Shown here: one piece after another, positions 50,765 to 58,941 of the stretch
Numbering within the stretch: position 1 is the stretch's first letter
Layout of the letters: every line of letters starts with the position of its first letter
From: Phytohabitans sp052068095
GTDB taxonomy: Bacteria; Actinomycetota; Actinomycetes; Mycobacteriales; Micromonosporaceae
Assembly: GCF_052068095.1 (NCBI RefSeq)
Contig: NZ_JBQHDG010000005.1
Location: 372,001-436,000 of the forward strand
Length of the DNA: 64,000 nt
Reading direction: 5' to 3'
The notes under the pieces: generated by a model
Databases searched by the model: none
What the model was told of the DNA's origin: nothing
What the model saw: only the letters and a program-made list of their open reading frames with translations
Translations under genes and position numbers: made by a program

Positions 50765-51076
50765 ATGCGGGTGACACTTTCCCCAGACGGCCCCGGTGAC
50801 CTGTCGGCACTCGCCGACGCGCTGGCTGCCGCCGATCCACCGATAGCTGCCGAGCCGGCCGCCGACGGCGCCTACACCATCCATATCGGACTGTCCGGTG
50901 TGGCGCCGCTCTTCAACGCCGTGACCAGCTTCGTGGTCCGCCAGACCGCCGACACCGCCGTGCTGATCCGCAGCGACACCGGAGCCGAGGCCCGCGTCGA
51001 CCGCCGGGTGGCCACCGACCCGTTCGAGGTGCTGATGGCCGTCAGCCTCTTCAACCCACCAGTCGGCCTGGGCTGA
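50765..51076 (+). CDS. Conserved-looking hypothetical protein
   Basis: 103-residue protein beginning MRVTLSPDGPGDLSALADAL. It shows alternating beta/alpha segments (IHIGLSGVAPLFNAVTSFVV, RQTADTAVLIRSDTG) but no motif I recognise. The final VSLFNPPVGLG suggests an intact end. It is three bases after the phosphatase gene and probably co-transcribed, so a partner or substrate role is possible. Codon use is like its neighbours. I cannot assign a function. Confidence 0.65.
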   Translation: MRVTLSPDGPGDLSALADALAAADPPIAAEPAADGAYTIHIGLSGVAPLFNAVTSFVVRQTADTAVLIRSDTGAEARVDRRVATDPFEVLMAVSLFNPPVGLG

Positions 51077-51124
51077 CGCAACACCGCCCGCTCGCGTTAG
51101 CGCCAGTACTCCCAATAGCCGGGG

Positions 51125-51694
51125 TCAGGCGCGGAGGCCGGTGCAGACAACCGTGATTATGCGGTCTAGCGCGGCCTTGTCTGTGCTGCCACCCGGGTGG
51201 GCCTGGCAGCCGACCATGAGTGCCTTGACGTCGGCAAACTCCACATCGGACCGGATCGTGCCGGCGGCCTGCGCCATCGCGAGCAGTGTGCGGAGGCGGC
51301 CCGAGACGTCGTGGCCGGCCTCGACGCCGGCCGCGTCCAGGTCGTAGCCGGCGCCGGCGAGCGCCTCGGCCAGTCCGCGGTTGGCGGCGCCCTCGTGGAC
51401 CAGCGTGGCGAAGAACCGGAAGAACGCCTCGCCCGGCTCCTCGCTCGTGGCGAGCGCGTCCGCCTCGGCGGTGAGCCGTTCCATCCGTTCCAGCAGGATC
51501 GCCGCGTACAGCGACTCCTTTGTGGGGAAATGGCGGCTGACCGTGCCGGTGCCTACGCCCGCCCGGCGGGCGATCTCGTGGATCGGCACCGCCAGACCTT
51601 CGGCGGCGAAGACCTCGGCGGCGACCGCCAGCACCCGGGCCCTGTTGCGCCGGGCGTCGGCACGGAGCTCTCTCGCCAACGCGCACTCCTCCAT
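51125..51694 (-). CDS. TetR family regulator (SDR operator site)
   Basis: 189-residue repressor. HTH at residues 14-60: RRNRARVLAVAAEVFAAEGL, AVPIHEIARRAGVGTGTVSR, HFPTKESLYAAILLERM. The C-terminal ligand domain ends with DRIITVVCTGLRA. It is divergent from the SDR gene, with two identical-type palindromes between. Start TTG/ATG: the ATG at 51694 (MEECALARE) gives the normal distance. Repression of the SDR gene and its own gene is inferred from the operators. Confidence 0.88.
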   Translation of the reverse strand: MEECALARELRADARRNRARVLAVAAEVFAAEGLAVPIHEIARRAGVGTGTVSRHFPTKESLYAAILLERMERLTAEADALATSEEPGEAFFRFFATLVHEGAANRGLAEALAGAGYDLDAAGVEAGHDVSGRLRTLLAMAQAAGTIRSDVEFADVKALMVGCQAHPGGSTDKAALDRIITVVCTGLRA

Positions 51695-51701
51695 TGCTAA
51701 G

Positions 51702-51717
51702 CGGGACGACCGTCCCG
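51702..51717. promoter_or_regulatory. Operator palindrome 1 (CGGGACGACCGTCCCG) of the TetR/SDR pair
   Basis: GGGACG and its complement CGTCCC flank a 2-bp centre. It overlaps the expected TetR promoter, eight bases before the TetR start on that strand. The same arms recur 30 bases downstream. Confidence 0.7.
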
Positions 51718-51731
51718 TATAGTCGAAGAAG

Positions 51732-51747
51732 CGGGACGTACGTCCCG
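51732..51747. promoter_or_regulatory. Operator palindrome 2 (CGGGACGTACGTCCCG) of the TetR/SDR pair
   Basis: Perfect 16-bp dyad with the same GGGACG arms as the site at 51702-51717, centre to centre 30 bases (about three helical turns), which would allow two dimers on one face. It lies 24-39 bases before the SDR start. Confidence 0.72.
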
Positions 51748-51770
51748 GATTCTATCTCAGGAGGTGTGCG

Positions 51771-52736
51771 ATGGCACGGCGATGGACCGAGGCGGAAGTG
51801 TCGGATCAAAGCGGCCGCGTCGCGGTCGTCACAGGCGGTAACACCGGTCTGGGGTTCGTGACGGCCCGGGTGCTCGCCGCGCGTGGGGCGACCGTGGTGC
51901 TGGCGTGCCGCAGCGACGAGCGGGCGGCCGGCGCGGCGGAGCGCATCCGGGCCGCCGCCCCGGGCGCGACCGTCGAGACGCTCCGGCTCGACCTGGCCTC
52001 GCTGGAGTCGGTGCGGCGTGCCGCCGCCGAGCTGCGCGCCACCCATCCGCGGATCGACCTGCTCGTCAACAACGCCGGTGGCCTGTGGCCGCGCCGGGAG
52101 ACCACAGTGGACGGCTTCGAGCGGACGCTCGCCACCAACCACCTCGGCCCGTTCGCGTTCACCGGGCTGGTGCTCGACCGGCTGCTCGCGGTCCCCGGCT
52201 CGCGCGTCGTGACGGTGAGCAGCATCGGCCACCGGTTCGGCGCCGGCACGTTCAACTTCGACGATCCGCACTTCGCGCGCGGCTGGGTGTACACCGCCCG
52301 CGACCGCGCCGCCTACTTCCAGTCGAAGCTCGCCAACCTGCTCTTCACGTACGAGTTGCAACGGCGGCTCGCGGCCGCCGGCGCGCCCACCATCGCCGTG
52401 GCCGCGCATCCGGGCAACGCGCGTACGGAGTTCACCCGCGAGCTCGATCCGGTCTCCCGTGCGGTGGCCGGGCGGTGGTTTCGGCCGCTCACGTGGTGGC
52501 TGCTTCAGGATCCACGGGTCGGCGCGCTGGCCACGCTGCGGGCCGCCGTCGACCCGGAGGCGCGCGGCGGCGACTTCTTCGGGCCGCCCGGCCGGCTCCA
52601 GTTCACCGGACATCCGGTCAAGATCAGGTCCTCACCGCAGTCGTACGAGGTCGCGGCGCAGCGCCGGCTCTGGGAACTCTCCGAAAGATCGACCGGCGTG
52701 ACGATCGATGTGGGCGAACTGTTGACGAACCAGTGA
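51771..52736 (+). CDS. Short-chain dehydrogenase (retinol/protochlorophyllide reductase-like SDR)
   Basis: 321-residue NAD(P)-dependent oxidoreductase. TGGNTGLGFVTARVLAARGA (residues ~20-39) is the cofactor-binding motif; NNAGG follows, then SSIGHRF with the Ser and the catalytic Tyr-x3-Lys in AAYFQSKLANLLFTY (Tyr near 181). The active-site set is complete. ATG 51771 with AGGAGG upstream at ideal spacing fixes the start. Probably expressed when the divergent TetR repressor is released. Substrate unknown, perhaps a hydrophobic ketone or aldehyde. Confidence 0.9.
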   Translation: MARRWTEAEVSDQSGRVAVVTGGNTGLGFVTARVLAARGATVVLACRSDERAAGAAERIRAAAPGATVETLRLDLASLESVRRAAAELRATHPRIDLLVNNAGGLWPRRETTVDGFERTLATNHLGPFAFTGLVLDRLLAVPGSRVVTVSSIGHRFGAGTFNFDDPHFARGWVYTARDRAAYFQSKLANLLFTYELQRRLAAAGAPTIAVAAHPGNARTEFTRELDPVSRAVAGRWFRPLTWWLLQDPRVGALATLRAAVDPEARGGDFFGPPGRLQFTGHPVKIRSSPQSYEVAAQRRLWELSERSTGVTIDVGELLTNQ

Positions 52737-52764
52737 CACATCTGAAACCTTAGACCCCTGGCCC

Positions 52765-52789
52765 GCAAGAAATCGATGCTTGCGTGCAA
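52765..52789. promoter_or_regulatory. CTTGC/GCAAG half-site cluster upstream of the second GH87 gene
   Basis: GCAAG at 52765-52769, CTTGC at 52779-52783 and GCAAG at 52785-52789; the last two form a dyad with a 2-bp centre and the first two a wider dyad. CTTGCAG-type half-sites are associated with MalR-like LacI repressors of alpha-glucan genes in actinomycetes, so this may be a binding site of such a protein. It lies 101-125 bases before the ATG. Confidence 0.45.
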
Positions 52790-52889
52790 GAAGCTAGCAG
52801 AAGTGCGCGTTAAACCACACCGCCATGCCGCACGGCTGTCCCGGACCAGCGGCGCTCCACCTCGTCGTTCACCAGCGCAAGGGGACACC

Positions 52890-55800
52890 ATGAGACGGAA
52901 ACAGCTCAGCTGGCGGCTGATCAGCGGCGTTCTCGCCGCAGGTCTGGTCTACGCCGGGCTCGCGCCCACGCCCGCGATGGCGGCCGGCGGGCCCAACCTG
53001 GCCGCCGGGCGCACCGCGTCGGCCAGCGGGTCCAACGGGCAGTACACCGCGGGCAACGTCAACGACGGCAACCCGGCCACCTACTGGGAGAGCCCCGGCA
53101 ACACGTTTCCCCAGTGGGTACAGATCGACCTCGGCAGCAGCGTGAGCATCGACCAGGTCGTGCTCAAGCTGCCGAGCGGCTGGGAGACCCGCACACAGAC
53201 ACTCAGCGTCCAGGGCAGCACCAACGGCACCAACTTCAGCACCCTCTCCGCGTCGGCGGGACGGATGTTCAACCCGGCGAGCGGCAACGCGGTCACGATC
53301 AACTTCACCACGGCGAGCGCCCGGTACGTGCGGGCGAACATCACGGCCAACACCGGCTGGCCGGCCGCGCAGGTCTCCGAGATGGAGATCTACGGCGCCG
53401 GGGGCGGCGGCGGAAACCTCGCCACCGGCAAGGTGATGACGGCGAGCAGTGCGCAGGGCGGCTTCGGCGCCAACCTGACCAACGACGGCAACCCGGGCAG
53501 CTACTGGGAAAGCACCAACAACGCGTTCCCGCAATGGCTCCAGGTGGACCTCGGCACGGCCGCGAGCGTCAGCCGCGTCGTGCTGAAGCTGCCGACCGGC
53601 TGGGGCGCCCGCACCCAGACGCTGGCGGTGCAGGGCGGCACCGAGGCCGGCACCTCCAGCACACTCTCCGCCTCGGCGGGCCGGGCGTTCGACCCGGCCT
53701 CGGCCAACACCGTCACGATCGACTTCGCGGCCACGACGGTCCGGTACGTGCGGGTGCACATCACCGCCAACACCGGCTGGCCGGCGGGGCAGATCGCCGA
53801 GTTCGAGGTTTACGGGACGACCACCGGCGGCGACACCCAGGCGCCGACCGCGCCGGGCGGCCTCGCCTTCACCCAGCCGGCCGCCGGCCAGATCAGGCTG
53901 ACCTGGAACGCTTCCACCGACAACGTCGGCGTCACCGGTTACACGATCTTCGCGAACGGTGCCGAGCGGGCGAGCGTGGCGGGCAACGTCCTGACGTACA
54001 CGGACACCCAGCCGGCGAGCGCGACGGTGGAGTACTTCGTGCGCGCCCGCGACGCGGCCACCAACGAGTCGGCGGACAGCAACCACGTCACCAGGGTCGG
54101 TGAGAACCCGCCGGGCGGCACCAACCTTGCCGCGGGCAAGCCGATCGACGCGTCCTCGTTCGTGCACACTTTCGTCGCGACCAACGCCAACGACGGCAAC
54201 CTCGCGACCTACTGGGAGTCCAACGGCCAGCCGGGGACGCTGACCGTCAAGCTCGGCGCGAACGCGGATGTCACGTCGGTGACCGTCAAGCTCAACCCCG
54301 ACCCGGCGTGGGGTCCGCGCACACAGACCTTCGAGATCCTCGGCCGGGACCAGGGCGCGACCGGGTACACGTCGCTGAAGGCGAGCGGGACGTACAGCTT
54401 CAGCTCGTCGACGAACCAGAACTCGGTGACCGTCCCGGTGACCGGCCGCACCGCCGACGTGCAGCTGCGCTTTACCGCCAACAGCGGCGCGCCCGGTGGG
54501 CAGGTCGCCGAGGTACAGGTCGTCGGCACCATGGCGCCCAACCCCGACCTCGTCGTGAGCGCGGGCAGTTGGAGTCCGGCATCGCCGAACGAGGCGAGCG
54601 CGATCACCCTCTCGGCCACGGTGCGCAACGACGGCTCGGCGGCCTCCGGCGCGACCTCGGTCAACTTCAACCTCGGTGGCGCGCTGGCCGGCAGCACCCC
54701 GGTGGCCGGCCTCGCCGCCGGCGCCTCGGCGACCGTCACGTTCAACGCCGGGACGCGGCCGATGGGCAGCTACAGCTACACCGCGACGGTCGACCCGGCC
54801 AACCAGGTCGTCGAGCAGAGCAACGACAACAACAGCTTCACCGCGCCCTCGCCGCTGGTGGTGGCGCAGGCGCCCGGCCCTGACCTCCAGGTCACCGGTA
54901 TCACCTCGAACCCGCCGAACCCGGCGGTGGGCGCCTCCGTCACGTTCACGGTGACGGTCAACAACCGCGGCACCGCCGCGAGCGGCGCCACCACGGTGAC
55001 CCGCGTGGTGGCCGGCGGCACGACGCTCAACACGAACACCGCCTCGATCGCCGCCGGCGCGACCGTCAACGTGGCGATCAGCGGCAGCTGGACGGCGACG
55101 AGTGGCGGCGCCACCATCAGGGCCACCGCCGACGCGACGAACGCGGTCACCGAGACGAACGAAAACAACAACTCGCTCGCCCGGTCCATAGTGGTCGGTC
55201 GCGGTGCCGCTGTTCCGTACACCGAGTACGAGGCCGAGGCCGCCGACTACCAGGGCACGCTGCTGGTCGCCGACCCGCTGCGTACGTTCGGGCACACCAA
55301 CTTCGCCACCGAGTCGTCGGGGCGGCAGTCGGTGCGGCTCAACAGCACGGGGCAGTTCGTCGAGTTCACCTCGACAAACCAGGCCAACTCGATCGTCGTG
55401 CGAAACTCCATCCCGGACTCGCCGGGCGGCGGTGGCATGGAAGCCACCATCAGCCTCTACATCAATGGCACGTTCGCCCAGAAGGTCACGCTGTCGTCGC
55501 GCAACAGCTGGCTGTACGGCACGACGGACGACACCGAGGGGCTCTCGAACTCGCCGCAGGCCAACGCCCGCCGGCTCTTCGACGAGTCAAACCTGTTGCT
55601 CGGCCAGAGTTATCCGCCGGGCACGAAGTTCAAGCTACAGCGGGACGCCAACGACAGCGCGCAGTTCTACATCATCGACCTGATCGACCTGGAGCAGGTG
55701 GCGCCGGCGCTGAGCCAGCCGGCCGGCTGCACCTCGATCACGCAGTACGGCGCGGTGGCCAACGACAACGTCGACGACAGCGCGGCCATCCAGCGGGCCG

Positions 55801-56930
55801 TCACCGACGACGAAAACGGCGTGATCAGCTGCGTCTGGATCCCGGCCGGCCAATGGCGCCAGGAGCAGAAGATCCTGTCGCCGGACCCGACCCGGGGCCA
55901 GTACAACCAGAAGGGCATCCGCAACGCGGTCATCCGTGGCGCGGGCATGTGGCACACGCGGCTCTACACGAACACCGAGCCGCAGAACGTCGTCGGCAAC
56001 ATCAACCACCCGCACGAGGGCAACGTCGGTTTCGACATCGACGACAACACCCAGATCTCGGACCTGGCCATCTTCGGTATGACCACCAACCGGGCCAACC
56101 GGGGGCACGGGATCAACGGCCGGCTCGGCAAGAACACGCGGATCAGCAACGTCTGGATCGAACACGTCAACGTCGGCGCCTGGGTCGGCCGCGACTACTC
56201 GGACACCCCGGCGTACTGGAACCCGGGCGACGGCCTCGATTTCAGCGGCATGCGGATCCGCAACACATACGCGGACGGCATCAACTTCGCCAACAGCACG
56301 CGAAACTCGCGCGTCTTCAACTCGTCGTTCCGTACCACGGGTGACGATTCGCTGGCGGTCTGGTCGAGCACCTTCGTCCGTGACCAGGCGACGGACATCG
56401 GGCACGACAACCACTTCACCAACAACACCATCCAGTTGCCGTGGCGGGCGAACGGTATCGCCATCTACGGCGGCTACGGAAACACCGCCGAAAACAACCT
56501 GATCTACGACACGATGAACTACCCGGGCATCATGCTGGCGACCGACCACAGCCCGCAGCCATTTTCCGGAACCACGCTGCTCGCCAACAACGGGCTCTAC
56601 CGCTGTGGCGGCGTCTTCTGGGGTGAGCAGCAGAAGTTTGGCGCCATCACGATATTCGCCCCGGGCCGGGACATCCCCGGCGTCGTCATCCGCGACTCCG
56701 AAATCATGGATTCCACGTACGACGGCATCCAGTTCAAGGGCGGCGGTGGCAACATACCGGGCGTGGTGATCACCAACGTGCGGATCGACAAGTCCAACAA
56801 CGGCGCCGGCATCCTGGCACAAGGCAGCGCACGCGGCAGCGCGACGCTGACCAACGTCACCATCACCAACTCGGCGACCGGACACATCGTCGTCGAGCCG
56901 GGTTCGCAGTTCCAGATAACCGGCGGCTAG
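52890..56930 (+). CDS. Secreted GH87-like alpha-1,3-glucanase, catalytic module C-terminal
   Basis: 1346-residue exported enzyme with the module order of the 46.7-kb enzyme turned round. Signal peptide (cleavage near PAMAA), F5/8 discoidin modules (~33-170 and ~175-310), fibronectin III (~315-408), third discoidin (~409-550), CARDB-like domains (~551-663 and ~664-770), CBM35-like (~774-940), then the beta-helix (~946-1346). Catalytic candidates are Asp1129 in YADGINF and Asp1152-Asp1153 in TGDDSLAVW, the same 23-residue spacing as in the first enzyme. ATG 52890 follows GGGGACACC. It ends by sharing a CTAG with the convergent gene stop. The large binding array suggests action on an insoluble glucan. 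Confidence 0.8.
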   Translation: MRRKQLSWRLISGVLAAGLVYAGLAPTPAMAAGGPNLAAGRTASASGSNGQYTAGNVNDGNPATYWESPGNTFPQWVQIDLGSSVSIDQVVLKLPSGWETRTQTLSVQGSTNGTNFSTLSASAGRMFNPASGNAVTINFTTASARYVRANITANTGWPAAQVSEMEIYGAGGGGGNLATGKVMTASSAQGGFGANLTNDGNPGSYWESTNNAFPQWLQVDLGTAASVSRVVLKLPTGWGARTQTLAVQGGTEAGTSSTLSASAGRAFDPASANTVTIDFAATTVRYVRVHITANTGWPAGQIAEFEVYGTTTGGDTQAPTAPGGLAFTQPAAGQIRLTWNASTDNVGVTGYTIFANGAERASVAGNVLTYTDTQPASATVEYFVRARDAATNESADSNHVTRVGENPPGGTNLAAGKPIDASSFVHTFVATNANDGNLATYWESNGQPGTLTVKLGANADVTSVTVKLNPDPAWGPRTQTFEILGRDQGATGYTSLKASGTYSFSSSTNQNSVTVPVTGRTADVQLRFTANSGAPGGQVAEVQVVGTMAPNPDLVVSAGSWSPASPNEASAITLSATVRNDGSAASGATSVNFNLGGALAGSTPVAGLAAGASATVTFNAGTRPMGSYSYTATVDPANQVVEQSNDNNSFTAPSPLVVAQAPGPDLQVTGITSNPPNPAVGASVTFTVTVNNRGTAASGATTVTRVVAGGTTLNTNTASIAAGATVNVAISGSWTATSGGATIRATADATNAVTETNENNNSLARSIVVGRGAAVPYTEYEAEAADYQGTLLVADPLRTFGHTNFATESSGRQSVRLNSTGQFVEFTSTNQANSIVVRNSIPDSPGGGGMEATISLYINGTFAQKVTLSSRNSWLYGTTDDTEGLSNSPQANARRLFDESNLLLGQSYPPGTKFKLQRDANDSAQFYIIDLIDLEQVAPALSQPAGCTSITQYGAVANDNVDDSAAIQRAVTDDENGVISCVWIPAGQWRQEQKILSPDPTRGQYNQKGIRNAVIRGAGMWHTRLYTNTEPQNVVGNINHPHEGNVGFDIDDNTQISDLAIFGMTTNRANRGHGINGRLGKNTRISNVWIEHVNVGAWVGRDYSDTPAYWNPGDGLDFSGMRIRNTYADGINFANSTRNSRVFNSSFRTTGDDSLAVWSSTFVRDQATDIGHDNHFTNNTIQLPWRANGIAIYGGYGNTAENNLIYDTMNYPGIMLATDHSPQPFSGTTLLANNGLYRCGGVFWGEQQKFGAITIFAPGRDIPGVVIRDSEIMDSTYDGIQFKGGGGNIPGVVITNVRIDKSNNGAGILAQGSARGSATLTNVTITNSATGHIVVEPGSQFQITGG

Positions 56931-57607
56931 CCCGTCACGGAGGGTGGCCTGGCCGATGTGGGCGGGCCACCCTTCTTCTTGTCCGGGTGTTTCGGCGACT
57001 CCGTCGGCGTCGGCGGGAGCAGCGGTGCGCAAAATCCGGGAATCCGTGGCTCTCCGCCGGCCAACCGAGCAAGCTCGGCCAGGTCCTTGGGCTTCATCGG
57101 CTTGCCCTTCACACGCCGGTCGTCCCACTGGCGGCAGAGCCTGGCCGCGGTCTTGTCGGCAGGGCCGGCCGTCGGGCCGCTGGCAGTGGGGCTGGGCGTG
57201 GGGGCCGGTCCGCTCGTGGCACCACCACCCGGGCTCGTCCGCGCGGCGGAAGACGGCACCTCGCGCGGCGCGAGGCTCTCCTTCGCGGGCGGGCCGGTGC
57301 CGGGCAGGTAGCCGGTCTCGGCGGCCACCGCGACGCCGCCGACGAGCAGCACCGACACGGCCGCCGCGGCGGCGAGCGGCCGGAGCACGTGCCGCCGGCG
57401 GGGCGCCGGTGCCGGGCGCTCGACCCGGCCGGCCTCCTCGAACGCGGCGAGGGCCGAGTCGAGCCCGGTCAGCTCCTCCGGCCGGGGCGGGGCGGCGGCC
57501 GCGGCCAGCAGGCGGCCCAGCTCCGGGTGCTCGGTGTCCGGCCGGCCGGCGAGCAGCCGCTCGGCCTCGTCCGGCTTGATCCGGCGCCGCCATGGCCGAC
57601 GAATCAC
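56927..57607 (-). CDS. Single-helix membrane protein paired with an ECF sigma factor
   Basis: 226-residue protein from GTG 57607. A cytoplasmic part of about 85 residues (LLAAAAAPPRPEELTGLDSA) is followed by one membrane helix (VLRPLAAAAAVSVLLVGGVA) and a long external Pro/Ser/Thr-rich segment ending with a small domain (AARLCRQWDDRRVKG, PRIPGFCAPLLPP). It follows the sigma gene after four bases. This is the position of an anti-sigma factor, although no zinc-finger HxxxCxxC motif is visible; the anti-sigma role is inferred. Its stop shares CTAG with the GH87 stop. Confidence 0.7.
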   Translation of the reverse strand: MIRRPWRRRIKPDEAERLLAGRPDTEHPELGRLLAAAAAPPRPEELTGLDSALAAFEEAGRVERPAPAPRRRHVLRPLAAAAAVSVLLVGGVAVAAETGYLPGTGPPAKESLAPREVPSSAARTSPGGGATSGPAPTPSPTASGPTAGPADKTAARLCRQWDDRRVKGKPMKPKDLAELARLAGGEPRIPGFCAPLLPPTPTESPKHPDKKKGGPPTSARPPSVTG

Positions 57608-57611
57608 GGCG

Positions 57612-58214
57612 TCACACCCCCTCGGTCCGCGGCGAATGGAGGTCGAGCGGCGGCCTCGACGCGGCGCGGCGGGCCTGCACCTCGGCGTGCTCGGCGAGCC
57701 GGCGCAGGCCCCGCATCGACGCGATCCGTACCGCTCCCGGCCGCTTGCCCAGCACCTGGGCGGTCTGCGCCACGTCGAGCCCGGCCACGACCCGGAGCGT
57801 CACGGCCTCGGCCTGCTCCTTGGGCAACGTGGCGATCACACTCAGTGCCCAGTCGGTCTCGGAGTGCTGGATCACCTCGGTGGCCGCATCCGGATAAGTC
57901 GCCGGCAGCTCACGCTCCGTCAGGTCGCGAGGCTCCTCCGGGCGCCGCCGGACCCGCCGCCGCTCGTCGATCGCGCGGTTACGGGCGATCGTGAAGAGCC
58001 AGACGCGAAACCCGGCCGCCGTGCCCGTGAACCCGCGCAGAGCCCGCGCGGTCTGAAGCCACGTCTCGGAGGCCACGTCTTCGGCCGCGTCGCCTACGAT
58101 CACCCGCAGATAGCGCAGCAGCGCCGGCTGCTGCGCTCGCCACAGGCAGGCGAAGGCCGCGGAGTCTCCCCGCACCGCACCGGCGAGGGCGCTCTCGAGT
58201 TCCTCGTCGTCCAA
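57612..58214 (-). CDS. ECF sigma-70 factor
   Basis: 200-residue sigma factor starting at TTG 58214 (MDDEELESALAGAVRGDSAA). Region 2: FACLWRAQQPALLRYLRVIV, AAEDVASETWLQTARALRGF and FRVWLFTIARNRAIDERRRV. Region 4: LSVIATLPKEQAEAVTLRVV with DVAQTAQVLGKRPGAVRIAS. The sequence is complete. It is co-transcribed with the membrane protein downstream, so it probably responds to an envelope signal. No similar -35/-10 site could be assigned by eye. Confidence 0.85.
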   Translation of the reverse strand: MDDEELESALAGAVRGDSAAFACLWRAQQPALLRYLRVIVGDAAEDVASETWLQTARALRGFTGTAAGFRVWLFTIARNRAIDERRRVRRRPEEPRDLTERELPATYPDAATEVIQHSETDWALSVIATLPKEQAEAVTLRVVAGLDVAQTAQVLGKRPGAVRIASMRGLRRLAEHAEVQARRAASRPPLDLHSPRTEGV

Positions 58215-58941
58215 AGCCCCGATCCCTGTCGCGCTGGTCCGGCCAGCAGGTTACACCCGCTCGCCGTGATCGTGACCAGGGTCGCGGGCCGCACGGTTGA
58301 GCCGGGTACACGCAAGGTCATCAGCGCCCTGTTACCGATATCGGGCCGCGAACCGGAAATGTGTACGGACGTCTTCACTCGTTACCCCTTCCTCCGCCGC
58401 CTCGGCCCGATCGACCGGTCGCGCCACCTGTACCGGGTCTGTTGGCATCGTCTTTCGGAAGCGCCTGGTGGGCACGTGGGAGGAATCCGCAATGGGGGCA
58501 CATTGGCCGGGGCGGCTATCGGCCGCGGTCGGAGCGGTGGCGCCCGCCCGGCTGGCACGACGGCCGGCACCAACCCCGGCAGCGTGCCCACCATGGCGTT
58601 CGCCTCAGCTCCCGGCAGCTCGGCCGGCGGTGGTGGGACACCCCCCGATTCCCACCGCTTCCGGAACGGGTGCGCCGGGCACGCCCGCCCGGCCCGCTGC
58701 GCCGGTCTCCGGTATGGCTGGCGTGGGCTCGGCAGCGGGCGAGGTCGCTCTTCTCGTGGCTCGCTGGCGCTGGAGGCCCCCTCCTCCTCCGCCGGCTCCT
58801 CCTCCCGAGAAAAGCGACCAGGGCGCCGGTGGCAGGCCGACCGCATGCCGGCCACCGGCGCCCGTCCGCCGAAACGTCGATGAGTTTTGTCGGTCCCGTC
58901 CGTCATAGTCCCCAGAGGGTCGACACCAAGGGGGCAGGACG
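58215..58941. other. 727-bp stretch without a gene I can support
   Basis: Three overlapping plus-strand frames and one minus-strand frame are open but low-complexity, Pro/Arg/Gly-rich and unlike known proteins. The best candidate is a minus-strand frame given as a separate low-confidence entry. The remainder must contain the promoters of the sigma gene and the MFS gene. No repeat family or transposase was recognised; a decayed gene is possible. Confidence 0.4.
58382..58906 (-). CDS. Doubtful 174-residue hypothetical protein
   Basis: ATG 58906 follows GGGGACT at short spacing and starts MTDGTDKTHRRFGGRAPVAG. The product is rich in Arg, Pro, Glu and Ala, with REEEPAEEEG and APANVPPLRIPPTCPPG, and shows no domain or membrane helix. 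Third-position base use is only moderately G/C-biased. It could be a real cytoplasmic protein or a shadow of decayed coding DNA on the other strand. Confidence 0.25.
   Translation of the reverse strand: MTDGTDKTHRRFGGRAPVAGMRSACHRRPGRFSREEEPAEEEGASSASEPREERPRPLPSPRQPYRRPAQRAGRACPAHPFRKRWESGGVPPPPAELPGAEANAMVGTLPGLVPAVVPAGRAPPLRPRPIAAPANVPPLRIPPTCPPGASERRCQQTRYRWRDRSIGPRRRRKG

Noticed and set aside
52869..55295. 808-codon minus-strand frame over the second GH87 gene
   Set aside because: Mirrors the plus-strand coding repeats (RRG/GVRRG-rich) and has no domain; it is a shadow of the GH87-like gene.
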